From: Alphaproteobacteria bacterium SO-S41
GTDB taxonomy: Bacteria; Pseudomonadota; Alphaproteobacteria; Micropepsales; Micropepsaceae
Direction of reading: 5' to 3'
Length of the DNA stretch: 64,000 bases
Assembly: GCA_019670725.1 (NCBI GenBank)
Contig: AP024629.1
Coordinates: 1-64,000, forward strand
Notes under the pieces: model-generated
What the model was told of the DNA's origin: nothing
The model's input: the letters and a program-made list of their open reading frames with translations, nothing else
Databases searched by the model: none
Shown here: one piece after another, positions 1 to 13,349 of the stretch
How positions within the stretch are numbered: position 1 is the stretch's first letter
How the letters are laid out: every line of letters begins with the position of its first letter
Program-made: the position numbers and the translations under genes

Positions 1-61
1 GGCAATGGTGCGGGGTTTGGCGGCGCTCGCATGAGCGGCCGCCCGAGAAGAAGAAAGTCGA

Positions 62-1459
62 GTGCACATGCTGGAGTCAGCCGGCGCGCCTGGAATGTGG
101 ACTGCCGTCAAGGAACGGCTGCGCGGCGAAATCGCGCCCAACGCGTTCGATTTCTTCATCAAGCCGCTGGCCGCCCTCAGCGATCACGGCGAGGAGCTGG
201 TGATCGGCGCCCCGACGGCGTTCCTGCGCCAGTATGTCCGCGACCATTACGGGGCGCAGATCCAGCGTTTCGCCGAGGATGTCTCGGGCCGCGCCACGCG
301 CATCTCCTATGTGACCGCGACCGGCGTGGTCGCCGCGGCGGCGGCAGCGACGGCGGCCGAAAACGCCAGCGCGACCACCGCCCCCGCGCCGCCGGCCGAT
401 TCCGCGGTCGAGCTGGCGATCGGCCAGCCGCTGAACCCGCGCTACACCTTCGCCCATTTCATCGCCGGGCGGCCCAACCGCTTCGCCCATGACGCAGCGC
501 TGGGCGTCGCGGAGCAGATTCCCGAGGCGCGCTACAACCCGCTGTTCCTCTATGGCGGCTCGGGCCTCGGCAAGACCCACCTGATGCACGCGCTGGGGCA
601 CGAAGTGCGCCGCCGCCGGCCGGACCTGCGGGTCGTCTATCTCTCCTCCGAGCGCTTCATGAACGGCTTCCTCAAAGCCCTGCGCGAGAAGTCGACCATC
701 GAGTTCAAGGACATGCTGCGCGCCGCCGACGTGCTGCTGATCGACGACATCCAGTTCCTGGCGGGCAAGGAATTCACCCAGGAAGAGTTCTTCCATGCGC
801 TGAACGACCTGATCGGCGCAGGCAAGCAGCTGGTGCTGACCGCCGACCGCAGCCCCCGGGCGCTTGACGGCATTTCCGAGCGCATCAAGTCGCGCCTCGC
901 GGGCGGTCTTGAGGCCGACCTGCATCCGACCGATTTCGAGCTGCGCTTCTCGATCCTGCAGGCCCGCCGCGACCAGGCGACCCGCCCGCGCGTGCGCGAC
1001 GGGGTCAGCGACGATGTGCTGCGCTATCTCGCCCAGAAGATCGTCTCCAACGTCCGCGACCTCGAAGGCGCCTTCAACAAGCTGACGCTGATGGCGGAAG
1101 CGACGGAAGAGCCCGTTACGGTCGAGCGCACCCGCGAGTTCCTGGCCGATATCCTGCGCACTCACGACCGCAAGATCACGATCGACGAGATCCAGAAGCG
1201 GGTGGCCGATTTCTACAATCTGCGCCCGGCCGACATGCTGTCGCCCCGCCGCGCCCGCCAGGTCGCGCGGCCCCGGCAGATCGCGATGTATTTCGCCAAG
1301 CGCCTCACCACCCGCTCGCTGCCCGATATCGGGCGCCGCTTCGGCGGGCGCGACCACACGACCGTCATCCATGCCGTAAAGCGGATCGAGGAGCTGCGCT
1401 CCACCGATTCGGCGCTGGACGACGAGCTGATCAGGCTTCAGCGGATGCTGGAGGAATAA
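62..1459 (+). CDS. dnaA: Chromosomal replication initiator DnaA
   Basis: DnaA binds origin DNA, melts it in its ATP form and loads the replicative helicase. The 465-residue product has the N-terminal domain I (WTAVKERLRGEIAPNAF), an Ala/Pro-rich variable linker at about residues 85-115, an AAA+ core with Walker A GGSGLGKTHL and Walker B LLIDDIQFL, and the C-terminal DNA-binding domain with the DnaA signature GGRDHTTVIHAVKRIE. The listed start is a GTG; ATG codons at 68 and 95 are in frame, and 68 is a good alternative. Only 61 bases of upstream sequence are present, with a purine-rich stretch at 48-60, so an upstream origin cannot be judged. It leads the dnaA-dnaN-recF-gyrB cluster. Confidence 0.97.
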   Translation: MHMLESAGAPGMWTAVKERLRGEIAPNAFDFFIKPLAALSDHGEELVIGAPTAFLRQYVRDHYGAQIQRFAEDVSGRATRISYVTATGVVAAAAAATAAENASATTAPAPPADSAVELAIGQPLNPRYTFAHFIAGRPNRFAHDAALGVAEQIPEARYNPLFLYGGSGLGKTHLMHALGHEVRRRRPDLRVVYLSSERFMNGFLKALREKSTIEFKDMLRAADVLLIDDIQFLAGKEFTQEEFFHALNDLIGAGKQLVLTADRSPRALDGISERIKSRLAGGLEADLHPTDFELRFSILQARRDQATRPRVRDGVSDDVLRYLAQKIVSNVRDLEGAFNKLTLMAEATEEPVTVERTREFLADILRTHDRKITIDEIQKRVADFYNLRPADMLSPRRARQVARPRQIAMYFAKRLTTRSLPDIGRRFGGRDHTTVIHAVKRIEELRSTDSALDDELIRLQRMLEE

Positions 1460-1560
1460 GGCGCGGGCCGGATTTCCCCAGCCGCGCGCGTTGCTATAGT
1501 GTCACCCGTACGGGGCCGGGGACGCCCCTGAATGTCAGACGTATTGGATCGCGGCTTGCC

Positions 1561-2688
1561 ATGAAGATCACGCTTGAACGCAGCGCTTTGCTCAAATCGC
1601 TGAACCATGTGCAGAGCGTGGTCGAACGCCGCAACACGATCCCGATTCTCTCCAATGTGCTGCTCGACGCCTCGAAGGGCAGCCTGTCGCTGACCGCGAC
1701 CGACCTCGACATCGAGATCGTCGAGAGCCTCGCGGCCGACGTGACGCGGCCCGGCGCGACCACCGCTTCGGCCCATATGCTCTACGACATCGTGCGCAAG
1801 CTGCCTGACGGGGCGCAGGTGCAGATCGAGCTGCTGCCGGACAGCGGCCGCATTACGCTGTCGGCCGGGCGTTCGCGCTTCCAGCTGGGCGCCCTGCCCC
1901 GCGAGGATTTCCCGGCGATGACCGCCGGCAGCCTGCCGCACAGCTTCTCGGTGCCCGCCGCTGATCTGAAGCGCCTCATCGACAAGACGCGCTTTGCGAT
2001 CTCCAACGAGGAGACGCGCTATTACCTCAATGGCATCTACCTGCACGCCGCGAAGTCCAAGGACGCCGTGACGCTGCGCGCGGTCGCGACCGACGGCCAC
2101 CGCCTCGCCCGCTTCGACCTCGCCGCGCCCGCCGGCGCCGAGGCGATGCCCGGCGTCATCGTGCCGCGCAAAACGGTGCAAGAGGTCCGCAAGCTCATCG
2201 ACGATGCGACCGGCGAGGTCGAGATTGCGGTCAGCGATACCAAGATCCGCTTCGCGTTTGGCGACGCGGTCGTCACCTCCAAGCTGATCGACGGCACCTT
2301 CCCCGACTATCAGCGCGTCATTCCGACCGGCAACGACAAGCCGCTCTTCGTCGATCGCGGCGCGTTCCAGGAAGCGGTCGATCGCGTCTCGACCGTCGCC
2401 AGCGACCGCACCCGCGCGGTGAAGCTGACCATCGAGGAGGGCAAGCTCACCCTCAACGTCGTCAATCCCGAACAGGGCAGCGCGAGCGAAGAGCTGGTTG
2501 CCGATTTCAGCGGCGACGGTTTCGATATCGGCTTCAACGCGCGCTACCTGATGGACATCGCCGCAGCGCTGAACGGCGACCAGGCGCAGTTCCTCTTCGC
2601 CGATGCCGGCTCGCCCACTATCGTGCGCGACGCCGGCGAAAAGGCCGACGCGGCAACGCTCTACGTCATCATGCCGATGAGGGTGTAA
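1561..2688 (+). CDS. dnaN: DNA polymerase III beta sliding clamp
   Basis: The 375-residue product is the ring-shaped processivity clamp that tethers DNA polymerase III to DNA. It has the usual family length and three repeated clamp folds; the start MKITLERSALLKSLNHVQ and the C-terminal end YVIMPMRV are typical. The 101-base gap after dnaA contains a possible promoter element GCTATAGT around 1493-1501, and a small GGGGC/GCCCC hairpin at 1512-1528. I saw no clear DnaA box in this gap. The next gene, recF, starts nine bases after the stop, so the two are very probably co-transcribed. Confidence 0.97.
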   Translation: MKITLERSALLKSLNHVQSVVERRNTIPILSNVLLDASKGSLSLTATDLDIEIVESLAADVTRPGATTASAHMLYDIVRKLPDGAQVQIELLPDSGRITLSAGRSRFQLGALPREDFPAMTAGSLPHSFSVPAADLKRLIDKTRFAISNEETRYYLNGIYLHAAKSKDAVTLRAVATDGHRLARFDLAAPAGAEAMPGVIVPRKTVQEVRKLIDDATGEVEIAVSDTKIRFAFGDAVVTSKLIDGTFPDYQRVIPTGNDKPLFVDRGAFQEAVDRVSTVASDRTRAVKLTIEEGKLTLNVVNPEQGSASEELVADFSGDGFDIGFNARYLMDIAAALNGDQAQFLFADAGSPTIVRDAGEKADAATLYVIMPMRV

Positions 2689-2697
2689 GGTGGGCGC

Positions 2698-6320
<3,623 letters not shown>

Positions 6321-6323
6321 GCG

Positions 6324-9300
6324 CTACTCCGCCGGCACGGGCACCCGCCCGAAGGTTAGGTCGAGCGCGTTGTCTTCAGCGCCCGGCTCCGCGCCGGGCA
6401 GCGCGATATCAGCGCCATCAGCAAGCGCACCGGCCGGGCCGTAGGCTTCGATGAGCGCGCCATCCTTCCAGCGGCCCTGGCGCTCGATCCGGCCATTGGG
6501 CGCGTAGAGCACGCCGAGGCCGTTGGGCACGGCCTTGAACCCATTGCCGCCGCCCATCTCGCCGACATAGCGCCGGTCGTCGGCAAAGAGGATCGCGCCG
6601 CTGGTGGCGACGCCCTTGGCGTAGAGCGCCGCGATGCGGGCGCCGTCGGCCGAGGTCGCTTTGGCGAAGCCGGTGCGTTTGCCGCTGGAGAAGCCGCCGC
6701 GATAGAGCGAGCCGTCCTTGCCCTCCAGCCAGCCGGGGCCCTCGACCTTGCCGTGGATGCCGGTACCAATGATCCGCTTGATCCCGGTGCCCGCGACCGC
6801 CGAGAAATCATAGATGCCGACAAAGGTTTCCGCCTTGGCGTTCGACCGGCCGGTACCGATCAGCCCGTCGTCGCGCGTGAACTTGCCGAGGGAATCCACC
6901 TCCGGGTCGTTCTCCTCGCCGCAGTAACGCACGACGTCGTTCTGGATCTCGCAGCCGCTGTCGATCGAGGTCTTGCCCCACAAGCCCGCAAAGCTCCAAC
7001 CGTCGTCGAAGGCGAGAACGCCGAAGCCGCGCGAGACGCAGACGCCGGTCTTGGTACAGGTGGCCTCGCCCGCGTAATGCCCGCCGCTGTCCGTCGCGAA
7101 ACAGGCGAGTCCCTTCGGCGCCGGAGTCTGGGCGCAAGCCTTCTTCGCCGCCGCACGCGCCTTCACGGCTGCGAGTTCAGCCTCGGCCACCGGCTTTTCG
7201 GTCGCGGCCGCCGCCGCCTTCGCCGCCTTCGCCGCGGCGTCGGCCCGGGCCACATCGGCGGCGACATGGCCGACGGTCTCCTCGGCATCCTTCAGCGCGG
7301 CGACGAGCCGCGGGTCGGGCGCGAGCACGGTGAGCGCGGGCAGCGGCTCGAACCCTGGCTTGCCGGTGTCGCCCTGCTTGCCCAGCACCTGTTCCAGCCG
7401 GCCATCCTTCCAGCGGCCTTGCGCGGCGATGGCGCCATCCGCTGTGTAGAAGACGCCGAAGCCGTTGAAGGTGAAGGGTTGTCCGTTGGGCACGGCAGGC
7501 TCGGGGCCGAGTTCGCCTTCATAGCGCCCAACGGGTTTGCCGTCGCGCATCACTGTCACCACACCCGATACCGGCCCGGCGCCGCCATAGGCGAGTTCGG
7601 CGCGCGCACCGTTCGCCGCGACATAGACGCCGTGACCCGTCGCACGACCCGCCGCGACGTCGCCGCTGAACGTCCCTTCGCCCGCATAGCTCGCAACCGC
7701 CGGTCCCTCGGCCTTACCGGCCTTGTAGCCGCCGGCAATGGTGATCCGGGTCTCGCCGTCCCTGGCGCGCCACAGGCAGACGCCCTGCGGCTGAAGCACG
7801 TCATGATCCCAGCGTCCCGCGCAGTCGTCGAAGCCGACCGCGGCGCCGTCGGGATCGAGCATGGCGCGCACGCCCTCGCCGTCCGGCTGCCCGGCGCGAA
7901 AGAGGCCGCGATGGATAAGGTTGTCGCCGGTGTCTTCCAGAACGCCGAGACCATCGGAGACGATCGCGCCGGTATCGGTGACGCCGACCTGGCCGCGATA
8001 GGTGAGATCGGGATGCCCATCGGGCGAGCCGCAGAAATAGAGCTGGCTGTCGGCGCCGGCCGCGCAGGCGATCGCCGCCACGCCATCGGCCTCGCTCGCT
8101 CTAGCGCGCGCGGCGGTCTCGACGGCGCGCGCGGACTCGGCGGCCTTGGCCGCTTTCGCCTCGGCCTCACGCGCCACCATCGCGGTTTCGCGGGCGCGCA
8201 TCACCAGCGGCGCGACGGCGGGATCAAGCAAGTCGTCGGCTTTGGGTTCGGCAAGCTCTTCCGGTTCCGGCGGCGGCGCCTCGGGCTCGACCGGCGTGGG
8301 CTCGGCCGGTGTTTCAGGCGGCACTTCGACGACCGGCGGGAGCGGATCGGACGGCGGCGGCGCTTGATCGCCGGGGAGGCCGAGCAGCAGCACGGCAGCG
8401 ACACCGGCCGCGATCAGCGCTCCGGCGCCGCCCAGCCAGAGCCAGCGGCGGCGTGATCCCGGTTGCTGCGTTTCGGCCGCCTCGGGTGCCGCGTCCCGAA
8501 TGATGATGAGCGGATCGCCGGCCTTGGGCGGCGGGATCACGGGATCGCGGACCGAAATCAGCGGTGCGGCTGTGGTGGAGACCGGCGCAGCGCGAGGCAG
8601 CGGCACCGCCGTTTTCGTCGGCTCCATGAACAGCGCGGCGGCGTCGGCGGCAGTGCGCACGCGCGCGGCGGGCAGCGGCTGCAACAGCGCCTTCAGCGCG
8701 CCGTGCAGGCCTTCGGGCACGCCGTCCAGTACCGGCACCGCGCGGCGCACGGCGATCGCCGAGGCGATGTCGCGGCCCATGTCGAGCTTGCGCCCGCGCG
8801 CCGCGGCAATCAGCAACAGGCCGAGACTGTAGAGATCGGTCCATGGCCCGATCAGTTCGGGATTGCCGTCGAACTGTTCCGGCGCGGCATAGGAGAGCTT
8901 GCCCGCGAAGGCATTGCCGAGCTGGTCGATCGGCCCGATCCGCGCGATGCCGAAATCGATCAGCGTGGCGCGGTCGGGATTGCCGCCGGGCAGGACGACA
9001 TTGTCGGGCGAGAGGTCGCGATGGATGACGTTCTGGTCGTGCGCCGCGCCCAGCCCATCGGCGATGCGGATCGCGAGGCGGCGCAGTTCGTCTTCCGTAA
9101 AGCGCCGCTGGCGCAGCGCGGCCGCGAGCGTCGGGCCTTCGACATATTCGATGACGAGGAAGAACTCGTCGCTGTCGGGGATGCGGCCGAAGGTGCGGTA
9201 CTGCACGACCGCCTCGTTCTTCACCCGCTGCAGCGCATTCGCCTCGGCGCGCAGGAAGGCGAGGAACTGGCTGCGGTCGGCCATGCCGGGCTGCAGGATC

Positions 9301-9896
9301 TTGAGGGCGACGCGCTCGTCCTCGTTGTGAATGTTGCGCGCCTCGAAGATCTTGCCGCTGCCGCCTTCGCCGAGCGGGCCGACAATGCGGTAATGCGCGA
9401 CGACCTCGCCGGCCCGCAGGGCGCGCGGCTGGAAGACGGTGCGTTCCTCCTCGGGCGCGGCGGGATGCGCCGAGACCTTCGTCCGGTCGTCCACCCCGAG
9501 CGCCGGCGCGGCGTGGTCCGGCGTTTTGATCTGGCGGACGAGATCGTCCAGCGCGTCATCGGCCCCCCCGCTCCAGCCCGTCAGGTCCGCGCCGGGCAGG
9601 CCGCGAAAGGCAAGCGGCAGCGTCACGTCTTCTTTCAGCACCGACAGCAGCACGCCGCGCTCCAGCGCATCGGCGGTTTCCGCCTTGACCGAGCGGGACG
9701 CCAGAGCGGCTTTCGACCAGACCCCAAGCACCGCCTTGGCGGCGGCGAGGGCCTGCTCGATCTCGTCGTTGACGCTCTGGCCGAATTGCGGACGGGCCTC
9801 CCACCAGACCGTCAGCCCGGCATGCTCAAGCGCCGCCGCCAGGGTCTCAACCCAGGCCCGGTCCTCGCGCGCATAGCTGATGAAGACGTCCGACAC
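6324..9896 (-). CDS. TIR-domain Ser/Thr protein kinase with transmembrane segment and MORN-like repeats
   Basis: The 1190-residue protein has four parts. Residues 1-115 form a bacterial TIR domain ([13 protein letters not shown] at the start, and a candidate NADase glutamate E73 in [15 protein letters not shown]). Residues 168-425 form a Hanks-type kinase with glycine loop [12 protein letters not shown]199 in VALKIL, E218, HRDLSPDN (D294), DFG 314-316 and APE 338-340, so it looks active. A transmembrane helix lies at 484-507. The outer part has a Pro/Glu linker (511-555) and two related modules (about 565-846 and 870-1156). Each module has an Ala/Lys coiled-coil, a short Cys pair, and MORN-like repeats ending in QGRWKDG. 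Topology predicts a cytoplasmic TIR and kinase with a periplasmic sensor. It is divergent from a macro-domain gene 59 bases away. A role in stress signalling or defence is inference. Confidence 0.85.
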   Translation of the reverse strand: MSDVFISYAREDRAWVETLAAALEHAGLTVWWEARPQFGQSVNDEIEQALAAAKAVLGVWSKAALASRSVKAETADALERGVLLSVLKEDVTLPLAFRGLPGADLTGWSGGADDALDDLVRQIKTPDHAAPALGVDDRTKVSAHPAAPEEERTVFQPRALRAGEVVAHYRIVGPLGEGGSGKIFEARNIHNEDERVALKILQPGMADRSQFLAFLRAEANALQRVKNEAVVQYRTFGRIPDSDEFFLVIEYVEGPTLAAALRQRRFTEDELRRLAIRIADGLGAAHDQNVIHRDLSPDNVVLPGGNPDRATLIDFGIARIGPIDQLGNAFAGKLSYAAPEQFDGNPELIGPWTDLYSLGLLLIAAARGRKLDMGRDIASAIAVRRAVPVLDGVPEGLHGALKALLQPLPAARVRTAADAAALFMEPTKTAVPLPRAAPVSTTAAPLISVRDPVIPPPKAGDPLIIIRDAAPEAAETQQPGSRRRWLWLGGAGALIAAGVAAVLLLGLPGDQAPPPSDPLPPVVEVPPETPAEPTPVEPEAPPPEPEELAEPKADDLLDPAVAPLVMRARETAMVAREAEAKAAKAAESARAVETAARARASEADGVAAIACAAGADSQLYFCGSPDGHPDLTYRGQVGVTDTGAIVSDGLGVLEDTGDNLIHRGLFRAGQPDGEGVRAMLDPDGAAVGFDDCAGRWDHDVLQPQGVCLWRARDGETRITIAGGYKAGKAEGPAVASYAGEGTFSGDVAAGRATGHGVYVAANGARAELAYGGAGPVSGVVTVMRDGKPVGRYEGELGPEPAVPNGQPFTFNGFGVFYTADGAIAAQGRWKDGRLEQVLGKQGDTGKPGFEPLPALTVLAPDPRLVAALKDAEETVGHVAADVARADAAAKAAKAAAAATEKPVAEAELAAVKARAAAKKACAQTPAPKGLACFATDSGGHYAGEATCTKTGVCVSRGFGVLAFDDGWSFAGLWGKTSIDSGCEIQNDVVRYCGEENDPEVDSLGKFTRDDGLIGTGRSNAKAETFVGIYDFSAVAGTGIKRIIGTGIHGKVEGPGWLEGKDGSLYRGGFSSGKRTGFAKATSADGARIAALYAKGVATSGAILFADDRRYVGEMGGGNGFKAVPNGLGVLYAPNGRIERQGRWKDGALIEAYGPAGALADGADIALPGAEPGAEDNALDLTFGRVPVPAE

Positions 9897-9955
9897 GGTT
9901 CCGCGTTTCCCCCCGGCAACCTAGACATCGCGCGGCGCGGAAGGAAGCATGGGAC

Positions 9956-10477
9956 ATGATCGAGATTCTGGTCGCCGATATCACCACGCTCGGCCTCGAC
10001 GCCATCGTCAACGCCGCCAATTCTTCACTGCTGGGCGGGGGTGGCGTCGATGGCGCGATTCACGCCGCGGCGGGACCGGAATTGCTGGCGGAATGCCGCA
10101 CGCTTGGCGGCTGTCCGACGGGCGAGGCCAGGATCACACGCGGCTATCGCCTGCCCGCCCGGCACGTCATCCACACGGTCGGACCGGTCTGGGAAGGCGG
10201 CGGCGCCGGCGAGGCCGAATTGCTGGCGTCCTGCTACGCGGCATCGCTGAACCTGGCGCGCCGGCACGGGCTTGTCTCGATCGCCTTTCCGGCGATTTCG
10301 ACGGGGATCTATGGCTATCCCTTCGCCCCGGCCGCTGAAATCGCCGTCGCGGCGGTCACCGGGCTTCCTGACCTCGCCGCCTTCGAGCGCATCGTCTTCT
10401 GCTGCTTCAGCCGCGACTCCGCCGGACATCACCGCCGCGCGCTGGACGCCATCACCGGAAACGCACCGGGCGGCTGA
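9956..10477 (+). CDS. Macro-domain protein, likely O-acetyl-ADP-ribose deacetylase/ADP-ribosyl hydrolase
   Basis: The 173-residue product is one macro domain, a fold that binds ADP-ribose and often removes it from O-acetyl or protein adducts. The conserved stretch [18 protein letters not shown] is present, with N22 and D32 matching the residues used by YmdB-type enzymes. The second loop [11 protein letters not shown] that wraps the phosphate is also complete. The gene starts 59 bases from the divergent TIR-kinase gene, so a shared regulatory region is likely. TIR domains can cleave NAD to ADP-ribose products, so the pairing suggests linked chemistry; this is inference. The stop codon lies inside a 32-base perfect hairpin. 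Confidence 0.92.
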   Translation: MIEILVADITTLGLDAIVNAANSSLLGGGGVDGAIHAAAGPELLAECRTLGGCPTGEARITRGYRLPARHVIHTVGPVWEGGGAGEAELLASCYAASLNLARRHGLVSIAFPAISTGIYGYPFAPAAEIAVAAVTGLPDLAAFERIVFCCFSRDSAGHHRRALDAITGNAPGG

Positions 10478-10497
10478 GGATGTCCTCAGCCGCCCGG
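10466..10497. terminator. Perfect 15-bp stem hairpin overlapping the macro gene stop
   Basis: The left arm CCGGGCGGCTGAGGA pairs perfectly with the right arm across a two-base TG loop. The TGA stop of the macro gene is inside the left arm. No T-run follows, so it is not a classical intrinsic terminator, but its place between two convergent genes suggests it blocks transcripts or protects 3' ends. Confidence 0.6.
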
Positions 10498-10550
10498 CGG
10501 TACGCATTAGCTGGTGTAGTGGTGGTGGGTACTCGTGGAGGTAAACTTCG

Positions 10551-10976
10551 TTAGCGGCGGAGGGCTGGCGCGCCGTCGTCGGCGGCCGGCGCCGGCTCGG
10601 CCTTGGCGGTCTTCTTCTTCGGTTTGCCTTCAAGACCGGCCATCTTCACGACCATTTCGCGGGTCGCATCGGCCAGCAGCATGTTCGGGTTCCTGCTGCA
10701 GATGCCGACCAGTTCCTGCTCGATCTGGGCGTCGCTGCGGCCGTTGGTGACGTCCTTGATGTCCGGCAGGAGCTGGTTCATCGCGGTGGCGTAGCCCTGA
10801 ACCCAGACGCCGACGATCTGGCCGACTTCCTTGGGCGCGGCGGTGTATTCGGCGCAGGTGTTGGCGCCGAGACCGACGACGGCATAACCGCCCTTTGCAT
10901 CGGCGGCGGCGGCGGTGCCGGCAAGGCCCAGCGCGAGAACGGCGGCGGCGGCGAAGATCGTCTTCATCTGGCTCAA
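10551..10976 (-). CDS. Small exported protein with one cysteine pair
   Basis: The 141-residue product begins with a clear signal peptide (MKTIFAAAAVLALGLAGTAAAAD), so the ATG at 10967 is an equally good start. The mature part has two cysteines, in NTCAEY and GICSRNP, that could form a disulfide, and a Lys/Ala/Pro-rich tail. The spacing resembles small periplasmic helical proteins of the HdeA or Rap1a-like kind, but I cannot assign a family. It is convergent with the macro gene and divergent from the penicillin-binding protein gene. Confidence 0.75.
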   Translation of the reverse strand: MSQMKTIFAAAAVLALGLAGTAAAADAKGGYAVVGLGANTCAEYTAAPKEVGQIVGVWVQGYATAMNQLLPDIKDVTNGRSDAQIEQELVGICSRNPNMLLADATREMVVKMAGLEGKPKKKTAKAEPAPAADDGAPALRR

Positions 10977-11162
10977 GTCCCTTGTTCCATTCCGAGGCGA
11001 CTGGCCCGGCGTTCACGGATGAGATGTTTCAAGGGCCATGCCAGCGCCACTTTCGGGGCGTATGTGGCGGAAATCCCAGCCTTCCCAGGGATTCAGGCGC
11101 CATTAACGGCGCGCCAGCTACGAAATCACAGTGAACGCGCTGTTCAGGATGCGAAACGGGAC

Positions 11163-13349
11163 ATGAAGTCGTCTCAACACGGCACGCTGAGGGGTGAAGC
11201 CCCTTGGCGGAAAGGCGCGCCGCCCCCGGCCGCGCGGCGCAAGCCCCGTGCTGGCGGCGGCAAAAATCCCAAGCGCCGCAAGAAAAGCCGCGGCTGGGGC
11301 ATCTTCAAATTCGTTTTCGCGACCGCGACGCTGGGTGCGATGTGCCTGGCGATGCTGGTCGCCTATTACGCCTCCGGCCTGCCGCCAACCGACCAGCTGT
11401 TCGGGGTGAAGGGCACGCCGTCGATCACGGTGCTCGACATCGACGGCAAGGTAATCGCGACGCGCGGCGCGGGGGTCGGCTCGATCGTGCCGGTCGGCGA
11501 GATGTCGCCCTATCTGCCCAAGGCCGTGATGGCGATCGAGGATCGCCGCTTCTACGACCATTTCGGGCTCGATCTCTGGGGCACGACCCGCGCGCTCTTC
11601 GCGAATTTCGAGGCGGGCCGCGTGGTGCAGGGCGGCTCCACCATCACCCAGCAGCTCGCCAAGAACCTGTTCCTGACGCCGGAGCGGACCTTCGAGCGCA
11701 AGATGGAAGAGGCGCTGCTCGCGATCTGGCTGGAGATGAAATACTCCAAGGACGAGATCCTGACGCTCTATCTCAACCGCGTCTATTTCGGCGCGGGCAC
11801 CTATGGCGTCGAGGCGGCGTCGCGGCGCTATTTCAACAAGAGCGCGCGCGACCTGACGCTGAAGGAAGCGGCGATCCTCGCCGGTCTGCTGAAAGCCCCC
11901 TCGCGCCTCGCGCCGACCAAGGATGCCGAGGCCGCCGAGGACCGCGCCCAGGTGGTGCTCAACTCGATGGTGGAGGCCGGCTTCATTTCAGAGGCCGACC
12001 GCAAGGACGCCGACAAGGCGCGGCCGAACGTGATGGTGACGCGCTCCTCGCCCGGCGCCGACTATTTCGCCGACTGGGTGCTGGAGCAGGTACCGGGTTT
12101 CATCGGCGGCCCGCCCGAAGGCGATATCGTCGTGGAGACGACGCTCGATCTGTCCATGCAGCAGGCGGCCGAGACCGCGGTCAGCGATGCGCTGGCCGCC
12201 AAGGGAGACAAGCTGAAGATCGGCCAGGGTGCGTTCGTCGCGATGACGACCGATGGTGCGATCAAGGCGATGGTGGGCGGACGCTCCTATGCGGAGAGCC
12301 AGTTCAACCGCGCGGTACAGGCGCAACGCCCACCGGGCTCGGCCTTCAAGCCGTTCGTCTTCCTCGCCGCGCTCGAGGCCGGCTATACGCCGGAGAGCAT
12401 CGTGCTGGACGCGCCGATCTCGCTGAAGAAGTGGAACCCCGGCAACTACAAGCACAAATACGAGGGCGAGGTGACGCTGACGCGGGCGCTGTCGCGTTCG
12501 CTGAACTCGGTCGCGATCCGCCTGATCGTCAGCGTCGGACCGAAAGAAGCTGCCGCCGTCGCCAAGCGGCTCGGCGTCCTGTCGCCGCTGATGGCGCAGC
12601 CCGCGCTGGCGCTCGGCACGTCGGAAGTGAACCTTCTGGAGCTGACCTCCGCCTATGCGCCGTTCGCCAATGGCGGCATGACCGCGATGCCGCACGGCAT
12701 CGTCAAGATCCGCAGCCGCGAGGGCCGCACGCTCTATGAGCGCCAGGGCTCCGGGCCGATGGAAGCGGTGGCGCCGGTCTTCGCGGCCGAGATGACGTAT
12801 ATGATGCGCGAGACGGTGCTCGCCGGCACGGCCAAGCGCGCCCGTCTCGCCGACCGCGATGCGGCGGGCAAGACCGGCACCGGCCAGTCGTTCCGCGACG
12901 CCTGGTTCGTCGGCTACACCCGCGACATGGTCGCCGGCGTCTGGGTCGGCAATGACGACAATGCCGCGATGAAGGACGTGACCGGCGGGAGCGTGCCCGC
13001 CGAGATCTGGGCCGCCTTCATGGGCGCCGTCGCCGAGCGCACGGAAGCCGGTCCCCTGATCGCGCTGGAGAACGCGCCCTCGACCGCCGTCGCCGCAGGC
13101 GCGGGCTGGACGGAAGCGCCCGGCCCCGAGGATGGCGTCAGCGAAGATGTGCCGCCGGAGGGCGGCTATGCCGCGCTGGAAGATCCCGCCGTGCCCGACG
13201 ACAACGCGCCGATGGACGTGCCGCTGACCACCGACCAGGCCGAGTTCGACAAGATGTTCAACGACATGTTCGGCGAAGACGGCGAGATCGCACGCGAGGG
13301 TGCCGAGCCCCGTCCCGCCGCGCGGCCCGCCGCCTACGCGCCGAGATAG
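11163..13349 (+). CDS. Class A penicillin-binding protein (bifunctional transglycosylase/transpeptidase)
   Basis: The enzyme polymerises and cross-links peptidoglycan at the periplasmic face. From the ATG at 11163 it has 728 residues: a basic cytoplasmic tail (1-48), a transmembrane helix (about 48-70), a glycosyltransferase domain with E126 in AIEDRRFYDH and QGGSTITQQLAKN, and a transpeptidase domain with S393 in GSAFK, the SLN triad at 446-448 and KTGT at 570-573. The tail after about 640 is acidic and low in complexity. An in-frame upstream extension to 11019 exists, but it lacks family-like sequence, so the later start is preferred. It resembles the PBP1 type common in alphaproteobacteria. 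Confidence 0.93.
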   Translation: MKSSQHGTLRGEAPWRKGAPPPAARRKPRAGGGKNPKRRKKSRGWGIFKFVFATATLGAMCLAMLVAYYASGLPPTDQLFGVKGTPSITVLDIDGKVIATRGAGVGSIVPVGEMSPYLPKAVMAIEDRRFYDHFGLDLWGTTRALFANFEAGRVVQGGSTITQQLAKNLFLTPERTFERKMEEALLAIWLEMKYSKDEILTLYLNRVYFGAGTYGVEAASRRYFNKSARDLTLKEAAILAGLLKAPSRLAPTKDAEAAEDRAQVVLNSMVEAGFISEADRKDADKARPNVMVTRSSPGADYFADWVLEQVPGFIGGPPEGDIVVETTLDLSMQQAAETAVSDALAAKGDKLKIGQGAFVAMTTDGAIKAMVGGRSYAESQFNRAVQAQRPPGSAFKPFVFLAALEAGYTPESIVLDAPISLKKWNPGNYKHKYEGEVTLTRALSRSLNSVAIRLIVSVGPKEAAAVAKRLGVLSPLMAQPALALGTSEVNLLELTSAYAPFANGGMTAMPHGIVKIRSREGRTLYERQGSGPMEAVAPVFAAEMTYMMRETVLAGTAKRARLADRDAAGKTGTGQSFRDAWFVGYTRDMVAGVWVGNDDNAAMKDVTGGSVPAEIWAAFMGAVAERTEAGPLIALENAPSTAVAAGAGWTEAPGPEDGVSEDVPPEGGYAALEDPAVPDDNAPMDVPLTTDQAEFDKMFNDMFGEDGEIAREGAEPRPAARPAAYAPR

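Noticed and set aside
77-1372. Long open frame on the minus strand opposite dnaA
   Set aside because: It is fully covered by dnaA, which has clear family motifs. The opposite-strand frame has no family features and is a by-product of high GC.
1460-1560. Possible DnaA boxes or origin between dnaA and dnaN
   Set aside because: No TTATCCACA-like box or AT-rich unwinding region was found.
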